From assembly GCA_949293595.1 (NCBI GenBank), contig CASFDW010000002.1, forward strand, positions 1 through 64,000: 64,000 nucleotides of DNA, read 5' to 3'. Of this stretch, positions 1-12,058 are shown piece by piece. The notes under the pieces were generated by a model. The model was not told the DNA's origin and made no database searches. It saw nothing but the letters and a program-made list of their open reading frames with translations. The position numbers and the translations under genes were made by a program. Position 1 is the first letter of the stretch; each line of letters opens with the position of its first letter. The DNA comes from an uncultured Spirochaetales bacterium. Lineage in GTDB: Bacteria; Spirochaetota; Spirochaetia; Sphaerochaetales; Sphaerochaetaceae.

Positions 1-44
1 TGATTTCTGGTGAAAACTTAGGCTTCTTTCCCATTATGATTATT

Positions 45-89
45 CCCCTTAGATAGTTCATTGATTATTTCAATGTCCTACTTAAGGGG
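45..89. repeat. Long imperfect inverted repeat
   Basis: Outer arms CCCCTTA (45-51) and TAAGGGG (83-89) enclose an inner CATTG (59-63) / CAATG (71-75) pair, so the whole 45-nt stretch can fold into one long hairpin. No U-run follows on either strand, so it is not a canonical terminator. Apart from this hairpin and a T8 run near 112-119, I see no gene in the first 307 bases. Confidence 0.5.
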
Positions 90-307
90 AGCATATCAGG
101 ATTGGGGCGGCCTTTTTTTTCATGCTCAAAGCCCTGCGTCCCAATTGGTTTGGCAAATGGCACAGGATCCGGCAAAGTGGGAATGACGACCATATCCTTC
201 CTGCCCATTGCAGATCATGCATTCCTTTGATGCGGCGCACGATGGGTCCATCCACCTTTTTTCCACCACGGACATCCTTCGTGATAGACTGTCTGAAGGA
301 GGATGAC

Positions 308-1225
308 ATGAAAAGATTACTCGACCTCACACCACAGGAGCTTGTGAACCTCGACAAGGAAAACCTCATAAAAGCGATCGCCATGAGCGAAGGAAGGGTG
401 ATGGCCGCCGAGACAATAGGCATCACCCAGCCGGTGCTCACGGATGTGACGAACGCCGAGCTTGCCTCGGCCATGGGCGCGGACATCATAATACTCAATC
501 TTTTCGACGTGCTGTCCCCGAGGATAAACGCCCTGCCGGAATGCAGCGCCAAGGATACGGTCAGGATGCTCAAGAGACTCATTGGCCGGCCTGTCGGGAT
601 CAACCTCGAGCCAGTGGACATGGAAGCGATAAAAAGCGACGGAATCTGGAAAATGAGCGCAGGAAGGTGCGCAAGCGTCGAAAACGCACTGCTCTCAATG
701 GAAATGGGCGTGGATTTCATCGTCCTTACCGGAAATCCCGGCAACGGTGTGTCCAATGCAGCAATCGCATCCTCGCTGAGAAAGATATCCAAGGAAACCG
801 GAAACAGGATGATGCTCGTTGCCGGAAAGATGCATGCATCGGGCGTGCTCGGCGAAAGCGGGGAAAGGATAATCACGAAGGACGACACGGACCTCTTCAT
901 CGACAGCGGTGCGGACATGATCCTGATGCCCGCTCCGGGGACGGTGCCGGGCATAACCACGGAATACATAAGAAGCCTCGTAAGCCATGTGCACGAACGC
1001 GGAAAGCTGGCAATCACATCCGTCGGCACAAGCCAGGAGGGGTCGGATGCGGACACGATCCGGCGCATCGCGCTTGAATGCAAGATGACGGGCACCGACG
1101 TCCACCATCTCGGGGACAGCGGGTATCTGGGCATGGCCCTGGCGGAGAACATAACCACCTATTCCACCGCCATCAGGGGGATAAGGCACACATGGCACAG
1201 GATGGCGCAATCTTTGGCCAGATGA
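308..1225 (+). CDS. TIM-barrel-like protein of unknown function (DUF7916-like)
   Basis: 305 residues. The alternating strand/helix pattern and glycine-rich loops suggest a TIM barrel: a hydrophobic strand ADIIIL at about 58-63, a GNPGN loop at 142-146 and a MPAPG loop at 207-211. It resembles the DUF7916 / PEP-phosphonomutase-like proteins of bacteria, but this placement is from pattern memory only and no reaction can be stated. The ATG at 308 is chosen because AAGGAGG (296-302) sits 5 nt upstream; the frame is open back to 122 but that extension has no ribosome binding site. The esterase gene follows after 37 nt but appears to have its own promoter. Confidence 0.6.
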   Translation: MKRLLDLTPQELVNLDKENLIKAIAMSEGRVMAAETIGITQPVLTDVTNAELASAMGADIIILNLFDVLSPRINALPECSAKDTVRMLKRLIGRPVGINLEPVDMEAIKSDGIWKMSAGRCASVENALLSMEMGVDFIVLTGNPGNGVSNAAIASSLRKISKETGNRMMLVAGKMHASGVLGESGERIITKDDTDLFIDSGADMILMPAPGTVPGITTEYIRSLVSHVHERGKLAITSVGTSQEGSDADTIRRIALECKMTGTDVHHLGDSGYLGMALAENITTYSTAIRGIRHTWHRMAQSLAR

Positions 1226-1254
1226 TTGCCCTCAGGAAGGCTTTTCCTTATATT
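1226..1254 (+). promoter_or_regulatory. Promoter of the esterase gene, leaderless or nearly so
   Basis: TTGCCC (1226-1231), a 17-nt spacer and TATATT (1249-1254). The ATG at 1263 lies 8 nt after the -10 box, and no Shine-Dalgarno precedes it. Transcription is therefore expected to begin at or next to the start codon. Confidence 0.45.
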
Positions 1255-1262
1255 CTGTTGTG

Positions 1263-2159
1263 ATGGACAAGATGGTGAGGCTGATGGTCAAGGCCTACAA
1301 CGGCATGAAGAAGGCCGGTGACAGGATGGTCAGGAAAGGCGGGACCGACGGCATTTCGATAAAGGGCATACGCACGCAGGGAGGACCTGCAAATTTCTAC
1401 ATGGCAAAGGACGGCGCGCCATGCCGTAACGGTCTTCTGATAGACATACACGGAGGTGCATGGATATACGGGGACCAGGACCTCAACAGCGCCTATTGCT
1501 CGTTCTTTGCAAAGAACGGATTCCTCACTGCCTCGCTGGGCTACAGCCTGCTGCCCGAGGTGGACATCCGCGGGCAGGTGCAATCTGTCATCAACGGAAT
1601 GAACGGCATATGTGCTGCGGCAGCCGGCTACGGGGTATCCACCCGGAGGGTGTACCTCACGGGTGACAGCTGCGGCGCACATCTCATAACCCTGGCGTTT
1701 GCGACCGCCGGCAACAAAACGCTGAAAAAGGCGCTTGGGTCTCCGGATCTGGAATTCGAGGCCGCCGCGATGGCCCTGACCAGCCCCGTGTGCATGCTTG
1801 ACAACATAAACGGCTTCAAATCACCGGCCCTCAGTCTCAAGCTCACGGAAGAGATAAGGAAGATGATGATGCCCCTCAGGGAGGACGAGGAGGAGCTTGC
1901 CGGCCTCATAAGCTTCGAAAGCTATTCAAGGACGATGTCCTTCCCTCCCCTGTTCATCCTCACGTCCGAAGCGGATGTGTTCCACGACAACTCAAGAAGG
2001 ATGGCGGCATGCCTCGACGAGAACGGAGTGGCGTATGAAAAACTCTCCTACGACAGGACGCACAAGGGCTGCGTGCATGTCTTCAACGTCGCCGATCCTG
2101 ACAAAAAGGAATCGGTGGAGGCAAATTCAAGAATAATAGGCTTCTTTCTTTCAAACTGA
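1263..2159 (+). CDS. Alpha/beta hydrolase, HSL-type esterase
   Basis: 298 residues. Likely an esterase hydrolysing small acyl or aryl esters in the cytoplasm. The oxyanion-hole motif HGGAW (about residues 62-66) and the nucleophile elbow GDSCG (about 133-137) are the hallmarks of the hormone-sensitive-lipase family; an Asp in SEADVF (about 235) and a His in HVF (about 271) complete the triad. There is no signal peptide. A GTG directly precedes the ATG in frame and could also serve as start. No Shine-Dalgarno is present, consistent with the promoter seen just upstream. The substrate cannot be read from sequence. Confidence 0.8.
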   Translation: MDKMVRLMVKAYNGMKKAGDRMVRKGGTDGISIKGIRTQGGPANFYMAKDGAPCRNGLLIDIHGGAWIYGDQDLNSAYCSFFAKNGFLTASLGYSLLPEVDIRGQVQSVINGMNGICAAAAGYGVSTRRVYLTGDSCGAHLITLAFATAGNKTLKKALGSPDLEFEAAAMALTSPVCMLDNINGFKSPALSLKLTEEIRKMMMPLREDEEELAGLISFESYSRTMSFPPLFILTSEADVFHDNSRRMAACLDENGVAYEKLSYDRTHKGCVHVFNVADPDKKESVEANSRIIGFFLSN

Positions 2160-2181
2160 AAATACAAACAGGCCCCTGCTG

Positions 2182-5061
<2,880 letters not shown>

Positions 5062-5072
5062 GGAGAGACAGG

Positions 5073-6482
5073 ATGCCGGGATTCGATCATAATACGTACA
5101 TCAGCCCATACACATGGCGCTACGGTTCGTCGGAAATGAGGGCAGTCTTCAGCGAGAACCACAAGAGGAAGCTCCTGAGACGCGTATGGGTGGCCCTCGC
5201 CCGCGCACAGGCCAGGGCAGGGGTTGTGAGGGATGACCAGGTGAAGGAGCTCGAGAAGCACATGGATGACATAGACATCAGGCGTGCAGAAGAGATAGAG
5301 AGCCTGATCCACCACGACCTGATGGCCGAGATAAGGACATATGCGGAGCAATGTCCGGACGCGGGAGGGATAATACATCTTGGCGCCACCAGCATGGACG
5401 CGCTTGACAACGCCGACATCATCCGCTTCAAGGAGGCGTTGGAGATAATACGCTCCAAGCTCGGCGATCTGATCGGAAGGCTTGTGGAAAAGGCGCTGCA
5501 ATACAAGGATGTTCCGACCATGGCGTTCACGCACATACAGCCGGCGGAGATAACCACCATAGGCTACCGTCTCGCCCAGACCATACAGGACCTGTCCGAC
5601 GACATGGACGATCTGGAACGGTTCATCGGCAACATCCGTGCAAAGGGCTTCAAGGGTGCGGTCGGCACGCTTGCGAGCTACACGGAGCTTCTGAGCGGCA
5701 CGGGTGTAAAAGCCTGCGAGATGGAGGAATGGGCCTTGGACGAGCTTGGACTGAAGGCCTTCGATGCAAGCTGCCAGACATACACAAGGAAGCAGGACCT
5801 GAAGATGGTGGAGATACTCTCCGACATAGCCTGCAGCCTGCACAAGTTCAGTCTGGATTTCAGGATTCTGCAGACCCCTCCCATCGGAGAGTTCAGCGAG
5901 CCGTTCGGAAAATTCCAGGTCGGCTCGTCGGCCATGCCGTTCAAACGCAACCCGATAAACAGCGAAAAGATCGATTCCCTGGCAAGGCTGGTGTCATCAT
6001 CGTGCCAGGCCGCCTGGCAGAACGCTTCGCAGACGATACTCGAAAGAAGCCTGGACGACAGCGCGAACCGGAGGGTATTCATTCCGGAGACCTTCCTCGC
6101 CCTGGACGAGATGCTGCAAACGGAGATCAGGATCGTTTCGGGGATGAACATCCATGAGTCAGGGACAAAGCGCCTGATGGACGGGTATTCGATTTTCAGC
6201 GCCACCGAACGCCTTCTCATGGAGCTCGGCAGGCGTGGTGCGGACAGGCAGGAGATGCACGAGGTGATCAGAAGGCACTCCCTCGAGGCATGGAAGTACG
6301 TGCAGGAGGGAAAAGACAATCCGCTCAAGGATATGCTGACGGGAGATGCGGAGATACTTGGATTCCTTCAGGCAGAGGAGATCGAAAAGCTCCTGGATGC
6401 GGCGGCCTACACCGGTGAGGCAGCCGAGCGCACCGTAAGGGTTTGTCAGACGGCGACAAGACCGAGGACGAACAGAAAGTAA
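5073..6482 (+). CDS. purB: Adenylosuccinate lyase
   Basis: 469 residues, normal for the family. Cleaves SAICAR and adenylosuccinate in purine synthesis, releasing fumarate. The fumarase/aspartase signature GSSAMPFKRNP lies at about residues 287-297, and the N-terminal region with the TWRYGSSEM segment is typical of PurB. AAGGAGA lies 5-6 nt before the ATG. Its coding end overlaps the convergent VTT gene by 37 nt, so the last dozen residues (a basic TRPRTNRK tail) are encoded opposite the end of that gene. Confidence 0.95.
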   Translation: MPGFDHNTYISPYTWRYGSSEMRAVFSENHKRKLLRRVWVALARAQARAGVVRDDQVKELEKHMDDIDIRRAEEIESLIHHDLMAEIRTYAEQCPDAGGIIHLGATSMDALDNADIIRFKEALEIIRSKLGDLIGRLVEKALQYKDVPTMAFTHIQPAEITTIGYRLAQTIQDLSDDMDDLERFIGNIRAKGFKGAVGTLASYTELLSGTGVKACEMEEWALDELGLKAFDASCQTYTRKQDLKMVEILSDIACSLHKFSLDFRILQTPPIGEFSEPFGKFQVGSSAMPFKRNPINSEKIDSLARLVSSSCQAAWQNASQTILERSLDDSANRRVFIPETFLALDEMLQTEIRIVSGMNIHESGTKRLMDGYSIFSATERLLMELGRRGADRQEMHEVIRRHSLEAWKYVQEGKDNPLKDMLTGDAEILGFLQAEEIEKLLDAAAYTGEAAERTVRVCQTATRPRTNRK

Positions 6483-7033
6483 TACAGGGCCATGCGGAGT
6501 ATCCTTGTGGTGCAACACAGGGATACCTTCACAAGGTCGAGCTTCATCACCCCGGCCGCCATGCACACCGCGCTGAACGGAAGCGGGAGTATGCTTGCGA
6601 TGAGCACGAACACCACCCCGTATTTCTCGATGGTGGCCCCCCATTTGTCATGGGCCTTGACGGCACCTCTGTTCACCAGCGGTACCTTTGCCAAAAGCCG
6701 TCCTATGAAATATGCGGTCACCCCTCCGAGCGCGGATGCCAGCCCGGTCGCAGGTATTGCGAAATACCAGGGGAACTGGATCACCATCGGGAACACGAAC
6801 ATCGGCGACAGAGGAAGGACGAACGTGTCGGTCATCCAGATGTATAGACACATCTGGAAGAAATTGAAATGGCTGGTTATGTATTCTATCATCGCCTGAT
6901 AGTTGTTCCGCCCCAGGCGCTGCACGACAAAAAAGAATACGGCAAAAGCCAGTACTATGGGCACGAATCCCGCAACCGCATAAAGGGCTATACGCGGCCT
7001 GCGCCTATGTCTTATCTCGTCATCATTCTCCAT
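6446..7033 (-). CDS. VTT-domain (DedA/SNARE-associated) membrane protein
   Basis: 195 residues with about five hydrophobic segments. The central GGVTAYFIGRLLAK stretch and the later ILPLPFSAVCMAAGVMKL match the VTT/DedA pattern, a family implicated in membrane lipid scrambling and envelope homeostasis. The N-terminus is short and highly basic (RHRRRPR), which favours a cytoplasmic N-terminus. Its ATG overlaps the end of the upstream AlaX-like gene by 11 nt, so it is the third gene of a minus-strand operon. Specific substrate unknown. Confidence 0.8.
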   Translation of the reverse strand: MENDDEIRHRRRPRIALYAVAGFVPIVLAFAVFFFVVQRLGRNNYQAMIEYITSHFNFFQMCLYIWMTDTFVLPLSPMFVFPMVIQFPWYFAIPATGLASALGGVTAYFIGRLLAKVPLVNRGAVKAHDKWGATIEKYGVVFVLIASILPLPFSAVCMAAGVMKLDLVKVSLCCTTRILRMALYYFLFVLGLVAV

Positions 7034-8150
7034 ACATCACCTTCAGGGCTTCCTTCTCCAACGTGTCGGCGTCCATCACATACGCCCCCTGGAAAAGCCC
7101 CGCCCTGCCTCCTCCGCGCAGGAGGAGCCTGTCCTTCAGCTTCTTGAAGGCCTCATCACAACCAATATACAAAAATTCCTTTCTGTCGCCTTCCCCTATC
7201 AGCAAAATATCGGAAAAACCATGTTTCACAAGCCCCGTTCGGAAAAATTCCAGGGGTACGGATGTCCTGTGGACCTTTACGGAGGGATCCAGCAAGGCAA
7301 TCTCGTTTCCGGCCAGGCGCTCCTGCAGATGGCGGACCGAGGACCTGAGCGCCTCTATCTCTCCAATCTTCCTTTCAACCGCATCCACGACATCGGCAGG
7401 CTTTTCAGAAAGGAGGGTGGAAAGCCTCCTGACGGCATCCCTGTTGCGCCTCCTTTCCAGAACGGCGCTTCCTCCGACGAGCCAGAAGGTCCGCACGTGT
7501 CCGCGTATCGTCTCGCCGTACAGGAACGACACCTCGCCTATTTCGGATGTGGACGCAAGATGCACACCACCGCACGGCACCGCATCGTATCCGTCGATGA
7601 ACACAACCCTGACCTCATCCCCGGAAACCTTTATGCTGCGCCTCAGATGCATCTGCTCGACCTCCATGCGTGTGAATACGGCGGAGTGTATCGCAGCCTT
7701 TTTCCTTGAAGCCTCCGCCACCGCATCCTCGATCGCGTCAAGACAGTCCGGCCCCGGGGCGTCCCCGTCCAGCTCGATGGAGACATATTCGTCCGAAAGG
7801 TGCACCGCGACCGTCCCCAGCCCGAACATGCCGAAAAAGAGCGAAGAGATCAGATGCTGCGCACTGTGCTTTTCCATGAAAGCATGGCGGTGGTCCCAAT
7901 CAAGGGTCATCGTACCATGCATTCCGACATAAAGACCCGAAGCATCATCAAAAACATGCGCTATGCCCTTTCCGGTCTTTTTCGTATCGACGATGCGTCG
8001 TCCCTCGAACACCCCCCTGTCACCCGGCTGCCCGCCAGCCTCGGGGTAGAACACCGTCCTGTCGAAATAGACATTGTTCTCTTCCACCGCAACTATCCCG
8101 GCCTCTGCGGACCGGAGATATGGATCCTGGTAATAAAGCTTCTCCTCCAT
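7023..8150 (-). CDS. AlaX-like alanyl-tRNA editing protein
   Basis: 375 residues. Predicted to hydrolyse mischarged Ser- or Gly-tRNA(Ala) in trans. The second additional domain of AlaRS is recognisable from its zinc ligands: HSAQH (H95, H99) and CGGVH (C193, H197). A helical linker and a DHHA1-like C-terminus (GGGRAGLFQGAY) follow; there is no aminoacylation domain, so this is a long stand-alone editing factor. The ATG at 8150 is preferred over the more distant start at 8195 because GGGGAG lies just upstream and because the preceding gene ends at 8153. Confidence 0.88.
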   Translation of the reverse strand: MEEKLYYQDPYLRSAEAGIVAVEENNVYFDRTVFYPEAGGQPGDRGVFEGRRIVDTKKTGKGIAHVFDDASGLYVGMHGTMTLDWDHRHAFMEKHSAQHLISSLFFGMFGLGTVAVHLSDEYVSIELDGDAPGPDCLDAIEDAVAEASRKKAAIHSAVFTRMEVEQMHLRRSIKVSGDEVRVVFIDGYDAVPCGGVHLASTSEIGEVSFLYGETIRGHVRTFWLVGGSAVLERRRNRDAVRRLSTLLSEKPADVVDAVERKIGEIEALRSSVRHLQERLAGNEIALLDPSVKVHRTSVPLEFFRTGLVKHGFSDILLIGEGDRKEFLYIGCDEAFKKLKDRLLLRGGGRAGLFQGAYVMDADTLEKEALKVMYGE

Positions 8151-8152
8151 GG

Positions 8153-8776
8153 TCACTCCCCGTGCATCTTCGCCACCGGAAGGCGGAAATGGCACTCATA
8201 TCCGATTATCCTCAAAAGCGTCGTGCATACGGCGGTCGTTATCAGGACGGAGTTTCCGTCGAGCGACGTGAACATCGCGAGCAGGACATACAGCACGGAT
8301 CCGAGGATGGATGCGGACGCGTAGAAATCGGAGGTGAACACCATCGGTATCTCCTTCGAGAACACATCCCTGAGTATTCCCCCTCCGACGGCGGCGAACA
8401 TCCCGCTCATTATCATGCCGACGACCCCTACTCCGAGACTGGCCGCCTTTGCGACTCCCAGGGCCGTGAAGACCCCGAGGCCTATGGCGTCGAAATATAC
8501 GATCGCATGCCAGCGTCCGACAAGCTTCGGTGATATGATGAACACGACTGTCCCGGTGAGTATGCACACGACGAAATACGAGGGGTTGTTGAAAGCAGCA
8601 ACCGGGGTGCTTCCGATGAGCATGTCCCTGAGCATGCCGCCGCCGCAGCCTACAGTGATGGCGAAGAACACCACTCCAAGGAAATCAAGCCGGTTCCTTA
8701 TTCCCTTGACTGCTCCGGTGATCGCAAAGATCATCGTTCCGAACAGGTCGAAAAACAACACAATGTTTCCGTTCAT
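8153..8776 (-). CDS. TRIC-family (UPF0126) cation channel-like membrane protein
   Basis: 207 residues, about seven membrane segments arranged as two homologous halves. Each half carries the glycine-rich kink motif of bacterial TRIC/YadS/YicG proteins: GCGGGMLRD (about 45-53) and AVGGGILRD (about 128-136). The family forms homotrimeric cation channels; the physiological role in bacteria is unclear. It is the first gene of a three-gene minus-strand unit and ends 2 nt before the AlaX-like start. Confidence 0.88.
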   Translation of the reverse strand: MNGNIVLFFDLFGTMIFAITGAVKGIRNRLDFLGVVFFAITVGCGGGMLRDMLIGSTPVAAFNNPSYFVVCILTGTVVFIISPKLVGRWHAIVYFDAIGLGVFTALGVAKAASLGVGVVGMIMSGMFAAVGGGILRDVFSKEIPMVFTSDFYASASILGSVLYVLLAMFTSLDGNSVLITTAVCTTLLRIIGYECHFRLPVAKMHGE

Positions 8777-8843
8777 GGCCTAAGCCTACACAAAAGGCGG
8801 ATTAAATACAATAAAGAGCGGGCATGCATGCACGTGGTCTCTG

Positions 8844-8872
8844 TTGACAGAGGCAGGCAAAAGAAAAATAAT
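8844..8872 (+). promoter_or_regulatory. Promoter giving a predicted leaderless mRNA
   Basis: A perfect -35 box TTGACA (8844-8849), a 17-nt spacer, AATAAT (8867-8872), then 6 nt to the ATG at 8879. No Shine-Dalgarno. The promoter lies inside the longer open frame that begins at 8828, which argues for the 8879 start. Confidence 0.6.
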
Positions 8873-8878
8873 TTTGGC

Positions 8879-9454
8879 ATGGGAAAAATCAGAAGTGCAT
8901 GGGAAATCGCCCTTGAACGCACCCAGGGCATAGAAATCGACGAGGAAAAGATCAGACAGGCCGAAACCATGGACAGGATCAAAAGGATCGCGGGATCCTA
9001 CCTGTCCGCCGACGTCAGGGATGAAGGACTGCTTGCTCCGCTTTCATCATACGACGGCAACGAAGTCAGAAAGGCATTGAAGCCGGTTCTCATGGGAGGG
9101 CTCTCCCTGCCGGGATCGGAGACGGTCGACGACAGGATGGAGAGGCTGGACACGCTCGCCCGCACCGTTCTGGACAACCCGGAAGCGGCGGCGCTGTATT
9201 CGAAGCTGCTGGAATTCCTGAAGCAGTACACGGGACATAAAAAACAGCTTGTGGAAAGACTGAGGCAGCAGCTCGAGCCGATGCTCAAGCAGAAACAGGC
9301 CCAGCTCTCGGAGCAGTACGGAAGACAGGTGAATCTGCGCATCGAGGATGACAAGGAAGCGCTCGAGATCATAAACAACAACCTCGAGCAGCTCGACAAA
9401 CAGTACAACGACACGCTGGATAAGGCGAAGAAGGATCTGGAAAAGGCGTTCTAA
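8879..9454 (+). CDS. Small charged coiled-coil protein, function unknown
   Basis: 191 residues, soluble, highly charged. The C-terminal half (from about 105) is a long Gln/Glu/Lys-rich coiled coil ending in repeated [10 protein letters not shown]-type heptads. The N-terminus (GKIRSAWEIALERT) looks like that of a conserved small spirochaete protein family, but I cannot name a function. The start at 8879 follows from the promoter that places transcription on this ATG; a 17-residue longer form from 8828 would require transcription from further upstream. It ends in a 4-nt overlap with the convergent phosphodiesterase gene. Confidence 0.6.
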   Translation: MGKIRSAWEIALERTQGIEIDEEKIRQAETMDRIKRIAGSYLSADVRDEGLLAPLSSYDGNEVRKALKPVLMGGLSLPGSETVDDRMERLDTLARTVLDNPEAAALYSKLLEFLKQYTGHKKQLVERLRQQLEPMLKQKQAQLSEQYGRQVNLRIEDDKEALEIINNNLEQLDKQYNDTLDKAKKDLEKAF

Positions 9455-10620
9455 GCCATTTCCAGCACCTTTCCGTCGCAAGGCATATCCACATCAAAGA
9501 GGCTCATGACCGTTGGTGCGATGTCCACCGAATCGCACCATTCCGCCAGCAGCCTCCTGTTTTTGACGCAAAGCGGAGGGAACGGTCCTTTCCGTGGCAG
9601 ATAGCCATGTGCGGCATGGGAGACTCCGGACGGAAAGACAACGCCCTTGTCCATGTCATCGGAAAAGCTCACGCCGTCGGCAGCCTCCAGAACGAAGGAA
9701 AACGAACCGGAGAGGTGATGATGCTCCCGTGCCTCGGATTTTGTGAGTATCCTCTCCACAAGCCCTGGATGTCCGGTCATGATATCCGAAAGGATGGCTC
9801 CGGCCTCGTCCTCCGGGATGCCGGACAGGTACACCTGTGCGGACATCGAGCAGGAATGCACAAGAATCCTTTCCCCGAGCCCCATGTCGTCCAACAGTTT
9901 CCGAAGGCTGAAGAAACGGGAGAACCCGCGCTGTCCGTGATCCCCCAGGACGATTATCTCGGCATCGTCGCCCGCTGCGGAGAAAACCTCCCCCATCCTC
10001 TCGTCAATGAAGGACAGGGCCTCGGCGTTCACCCCGCTCGCCACCCCGTTCCTGTGCCGCTGGTGATCAAGGTATGAGAAATGTACGAAGGCAAGATCGA
10101 CATCGTTCTCCCTCATGATGTCACAAAAGCATGAGGAGGCGAAAAGATCCATCCCCGGGGTCCGCATCCAGTCCAGCAGATCCTTGTGCCTGAGATAATA
10201 CCTGAACCCCGCCTCCGAGCACAGACGGCCGAAAACAGGATCGGGATCGCCGCCCTCTTCCTCGGCCCAGGCCTCCGGAACAAGGAAATCCATGTCCGCG
10301 CCGCCGGTGACAGGCCAGCATACCGCGGCAGCAGCAAGTCCTGCACGACGGGCCAGATCGAACACCGTCGGCACTTTGACCACGGAGCTGTCCCACTGCC
10401 ATGCTTTCCCGGGAAAACTGCAATTGTGGTATACGCCGGTCTTGTCGGGATAGCATCCCGTGACAAGCGACACATGGCACGGATAGGTGTATGTGGGATA
10501 TATGGGGACCACCTTCATGCATCCGGCCTTTTCAAGATAGGGCCCCATGTGCTTCATGCGTGCAAGATATTCCAGATCCTCGCAGATAAGTGAATCTATG
10601 GAGACAACCACGACACTCAT
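9451..10620 (-). CDS. Alkaline-phosphatase-superfamily phosphodiesterase (nucleotide pyrophosphatase type)
   Basis: 389 residues. Belongs to the type I phosphodiesterase / nucleotide pyrophosphatase branch: metal-binding D9 in VVSIDSL, the nucleophile Thr in [14 protein letters not shown] (about 42-55), and the metal ligands of GDHGQRGF in the second half. Related proteins hydrolyse nucleotides or phosphodiesters; the substrate here is unknown. There is no signal peptide, unlike many family members, so it is probably cytoplasmic. The start overlaps the end of the malic enzyme gene by 4 nt (ATGA), indicating co-transcription. Confidence 0.82.
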   Translation of the reverse strand: MSVVVVSIDSLICEDLEYLARMKHMGPYLEKAGCMKVVPIYPTYTYPCHVSLVTGCYPDKTGVYHNCSFPGKAWQWDSSVVKVPTVFDLARRAGLAAAAVCWPVTGGADMDFLVPEAWAEEEGGDPDPVFGRLCSEAGFRYYLRHKDLLDWMRTPGMDLFASSCFCDIMRENDVDLAFVHFSYLDHQRHRNGVASGVNAEALSFIDERMGEVFSAAGDDAEIIVLGDHGQRGFSRFFSLRKLLDDMGLGERILVHSCSMSAQVYLSGIPEDEAGAILSDIMTGHPGLVERILTKSEAREHHHLSGSFSFVLEAADGVSFSDDMDKGVVFPSGVSHAAHGYLPRKGPFPPLCVKNRRLLAEWCDSVDIAPTVMSLFDVDMPCDGKVLEMA

Positions 10621-11906
10621 ATCTTTTTCCAGTACTTGCCCATCCTGTTCCTCAGGCCTTCCCTGTAGGCCTGCCAGTCGGTGATCGGAGCTGCGGCCAC
10701 CCCGTCCTCGCAGGCGGCCTTCGCAACGGCCACCGCCTCGTACTCTATAACGCGCGGATCGAACGGCTTGGGAACGATGTAGTTGCGGCCGAAGGAGAAA
10801 TCCTGCCCGCCATAGGCCTTTCTGACCTCGTCGGTGACAGGTTCCTTCGCCAGGAGCGCAAGCGCCCTGGCGGCGGCCATCTTCATGTTCTCCGTAATCC
10901 TGGAGGCCCTGACGTCAAGAGCACCGCGGAATATGAACGGGAAGCCGAGCACATTGTTTATCTGGTTTGGATAATCGCTCCTGCCCGTGGCCATGATCAC
11001 ATCGCTCCGCAGGCCGGTGGCCTTCTCATAGGTGATCTCGGGATCGGGATTGGCCATTGCGAACACGATCGGATCCCTGTTCATCGAAAGCAGCATGTCA
11101 TCGCTGACGCAGTCCTTCACGGACAGTCCCATGAACACGTCGGCTCCGCGGAGGACCTCGGCAAGCGTTCTCTTTCCGGTCTCCGCGGCCAACGAGGCCT
11201 TCTCCTCCGTCAGGCCCTCGCGCCCCTTGTGGATGGCACCCTTGCTGTCGCAGATGACAAGGTTCTCCCGTCTGACTCCGGCCGCGAGGAACATTCTCGA
11301 GCACGAAATACCCGCCGCGCCGGCGCCGTTTACGACAACCTTCATCTCATCAAGCCTCTTGCCGACGATCCCGGCCGCGTTCATCAAGCCCGCGGTTGCT
11401 ATGATCGCAGTGCCGTGCTGGTCGTCGTGGAACACGGGGATCGAGCATCTCTCAATAAGCTTTTTCTCGATCCTGAAGCACTCGGGCCCCTTTATGTCTT
11501 CGAGATTGATGCCTCCGAACGTCGGCTCGAGGGAAGCGATGATGTCCACAAGCCTGTCCGGATCCTTCTCGTTGATCTCGATGTCGAACACGTCTATGTC
11601 GGCAAACCTCTTGAAAAGCACGCCCTTGCCCTCCATGACGGGCTTCGAGGCGAGGGCTCCCCTGTCCCCGAGTCCGAGGATCGCAGTACCGTTTGAGATG
11701 ACAGCGACGAGGTTGCCCTTGTTTGTATACCTGTATGCGTCCTCCGCATCCTTTTCTATCCTGAGCACGGGTTTTGCGACCCCGGGCGTGTAAGCGAGGG
11801 AAAGGTCCTCGGCAGTCATGCAGGGTTTTGTGGCCTCGACACACAGTTTGCCAGGTCGTCCGTCCAGGCAGTGATACGCCAACGCTCTCTTTTCAAGATC
11901 ATCCAT
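10617..11906 (-). CDS. Malic enzyme (malate to pyruvate, NAD(P)-dependent)
   Basis: 429 residues, the short bacterial form without a phosphotransacetylase extension. Oxidatively decarboxylates malate to pyruvate. The N-terminal catalytic region contains AYTPGVAKP and the metal-binding [12 protein letters not shown] segment, followed by a Rossmann domain with GAGAAGISC at about 199-207. AGGAG precedes the ATG by about 9 nt, and TA-rich -10-like sequences lie in the 11907-11960 upstream region. With pckG and the oad operon it feeds the C4-acid/pyruvate node. Confidence 0.92.
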   Translation of the reverse strand: MDDLEKRALAYHCLDGRPGKLCVEATKPCMTAEDLSLAYTPGVAKPVLRIEKDAEDAYRYTNKGNLVAVISNGTAILGLGDRGALASKPVMEGKGVLFKRFADIDVFDIEINEKDPDRLVDIIASLEPTFGGINLEDIKGPECFRIEKKLIERCSIPVFHDDQHGTAIIATAGLMNAAGIVGKRLDEMKVVVNGAGAAGISCSRMFLAAGVRRENLVICDSKGAIHKGREGLTEEKASLAAETGKRTLAEVLRGADVFMGLSVKDCVSDDMLLSMNRDPIVFAMANPDPEITYEKATGLRSDVIMATGRSDYPNQINNVLGFPFIFRGALDVRASRITENMKMAAARALALLAKEPVTDEVRKAYGGQDFSFGRNYIVPKPFDPRVIEYEAVAVAKAACEDGVAAAPITDWQAYREGLRNRMGKYWKKI

Positions 11907-12058
11907 ATGAAATCTCCTATTATGAATAATTTATCATATCACATATAATTGGATGTTAGTTTGCCATCATTACCAACATCGTTTGCCGCATTTCCTGCGG
12001 TTTCAATGGTCATTCTACCATGACGAAGCATGATTTGAAATGGAAATCATGAAAACCA

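Noticed and set aside
8715-8790. Leaderless start for the TRIC-family gene
   Set aside because: The box 6 nt before the ATG (TAGGCT) matches the -10 consensus at only three positions and has no -35, so it was not counted.
10590-11696. 368-codon open frame on the plus strand
   Set aside because: Antisense to the malic enzyme gene; no signals of translation.
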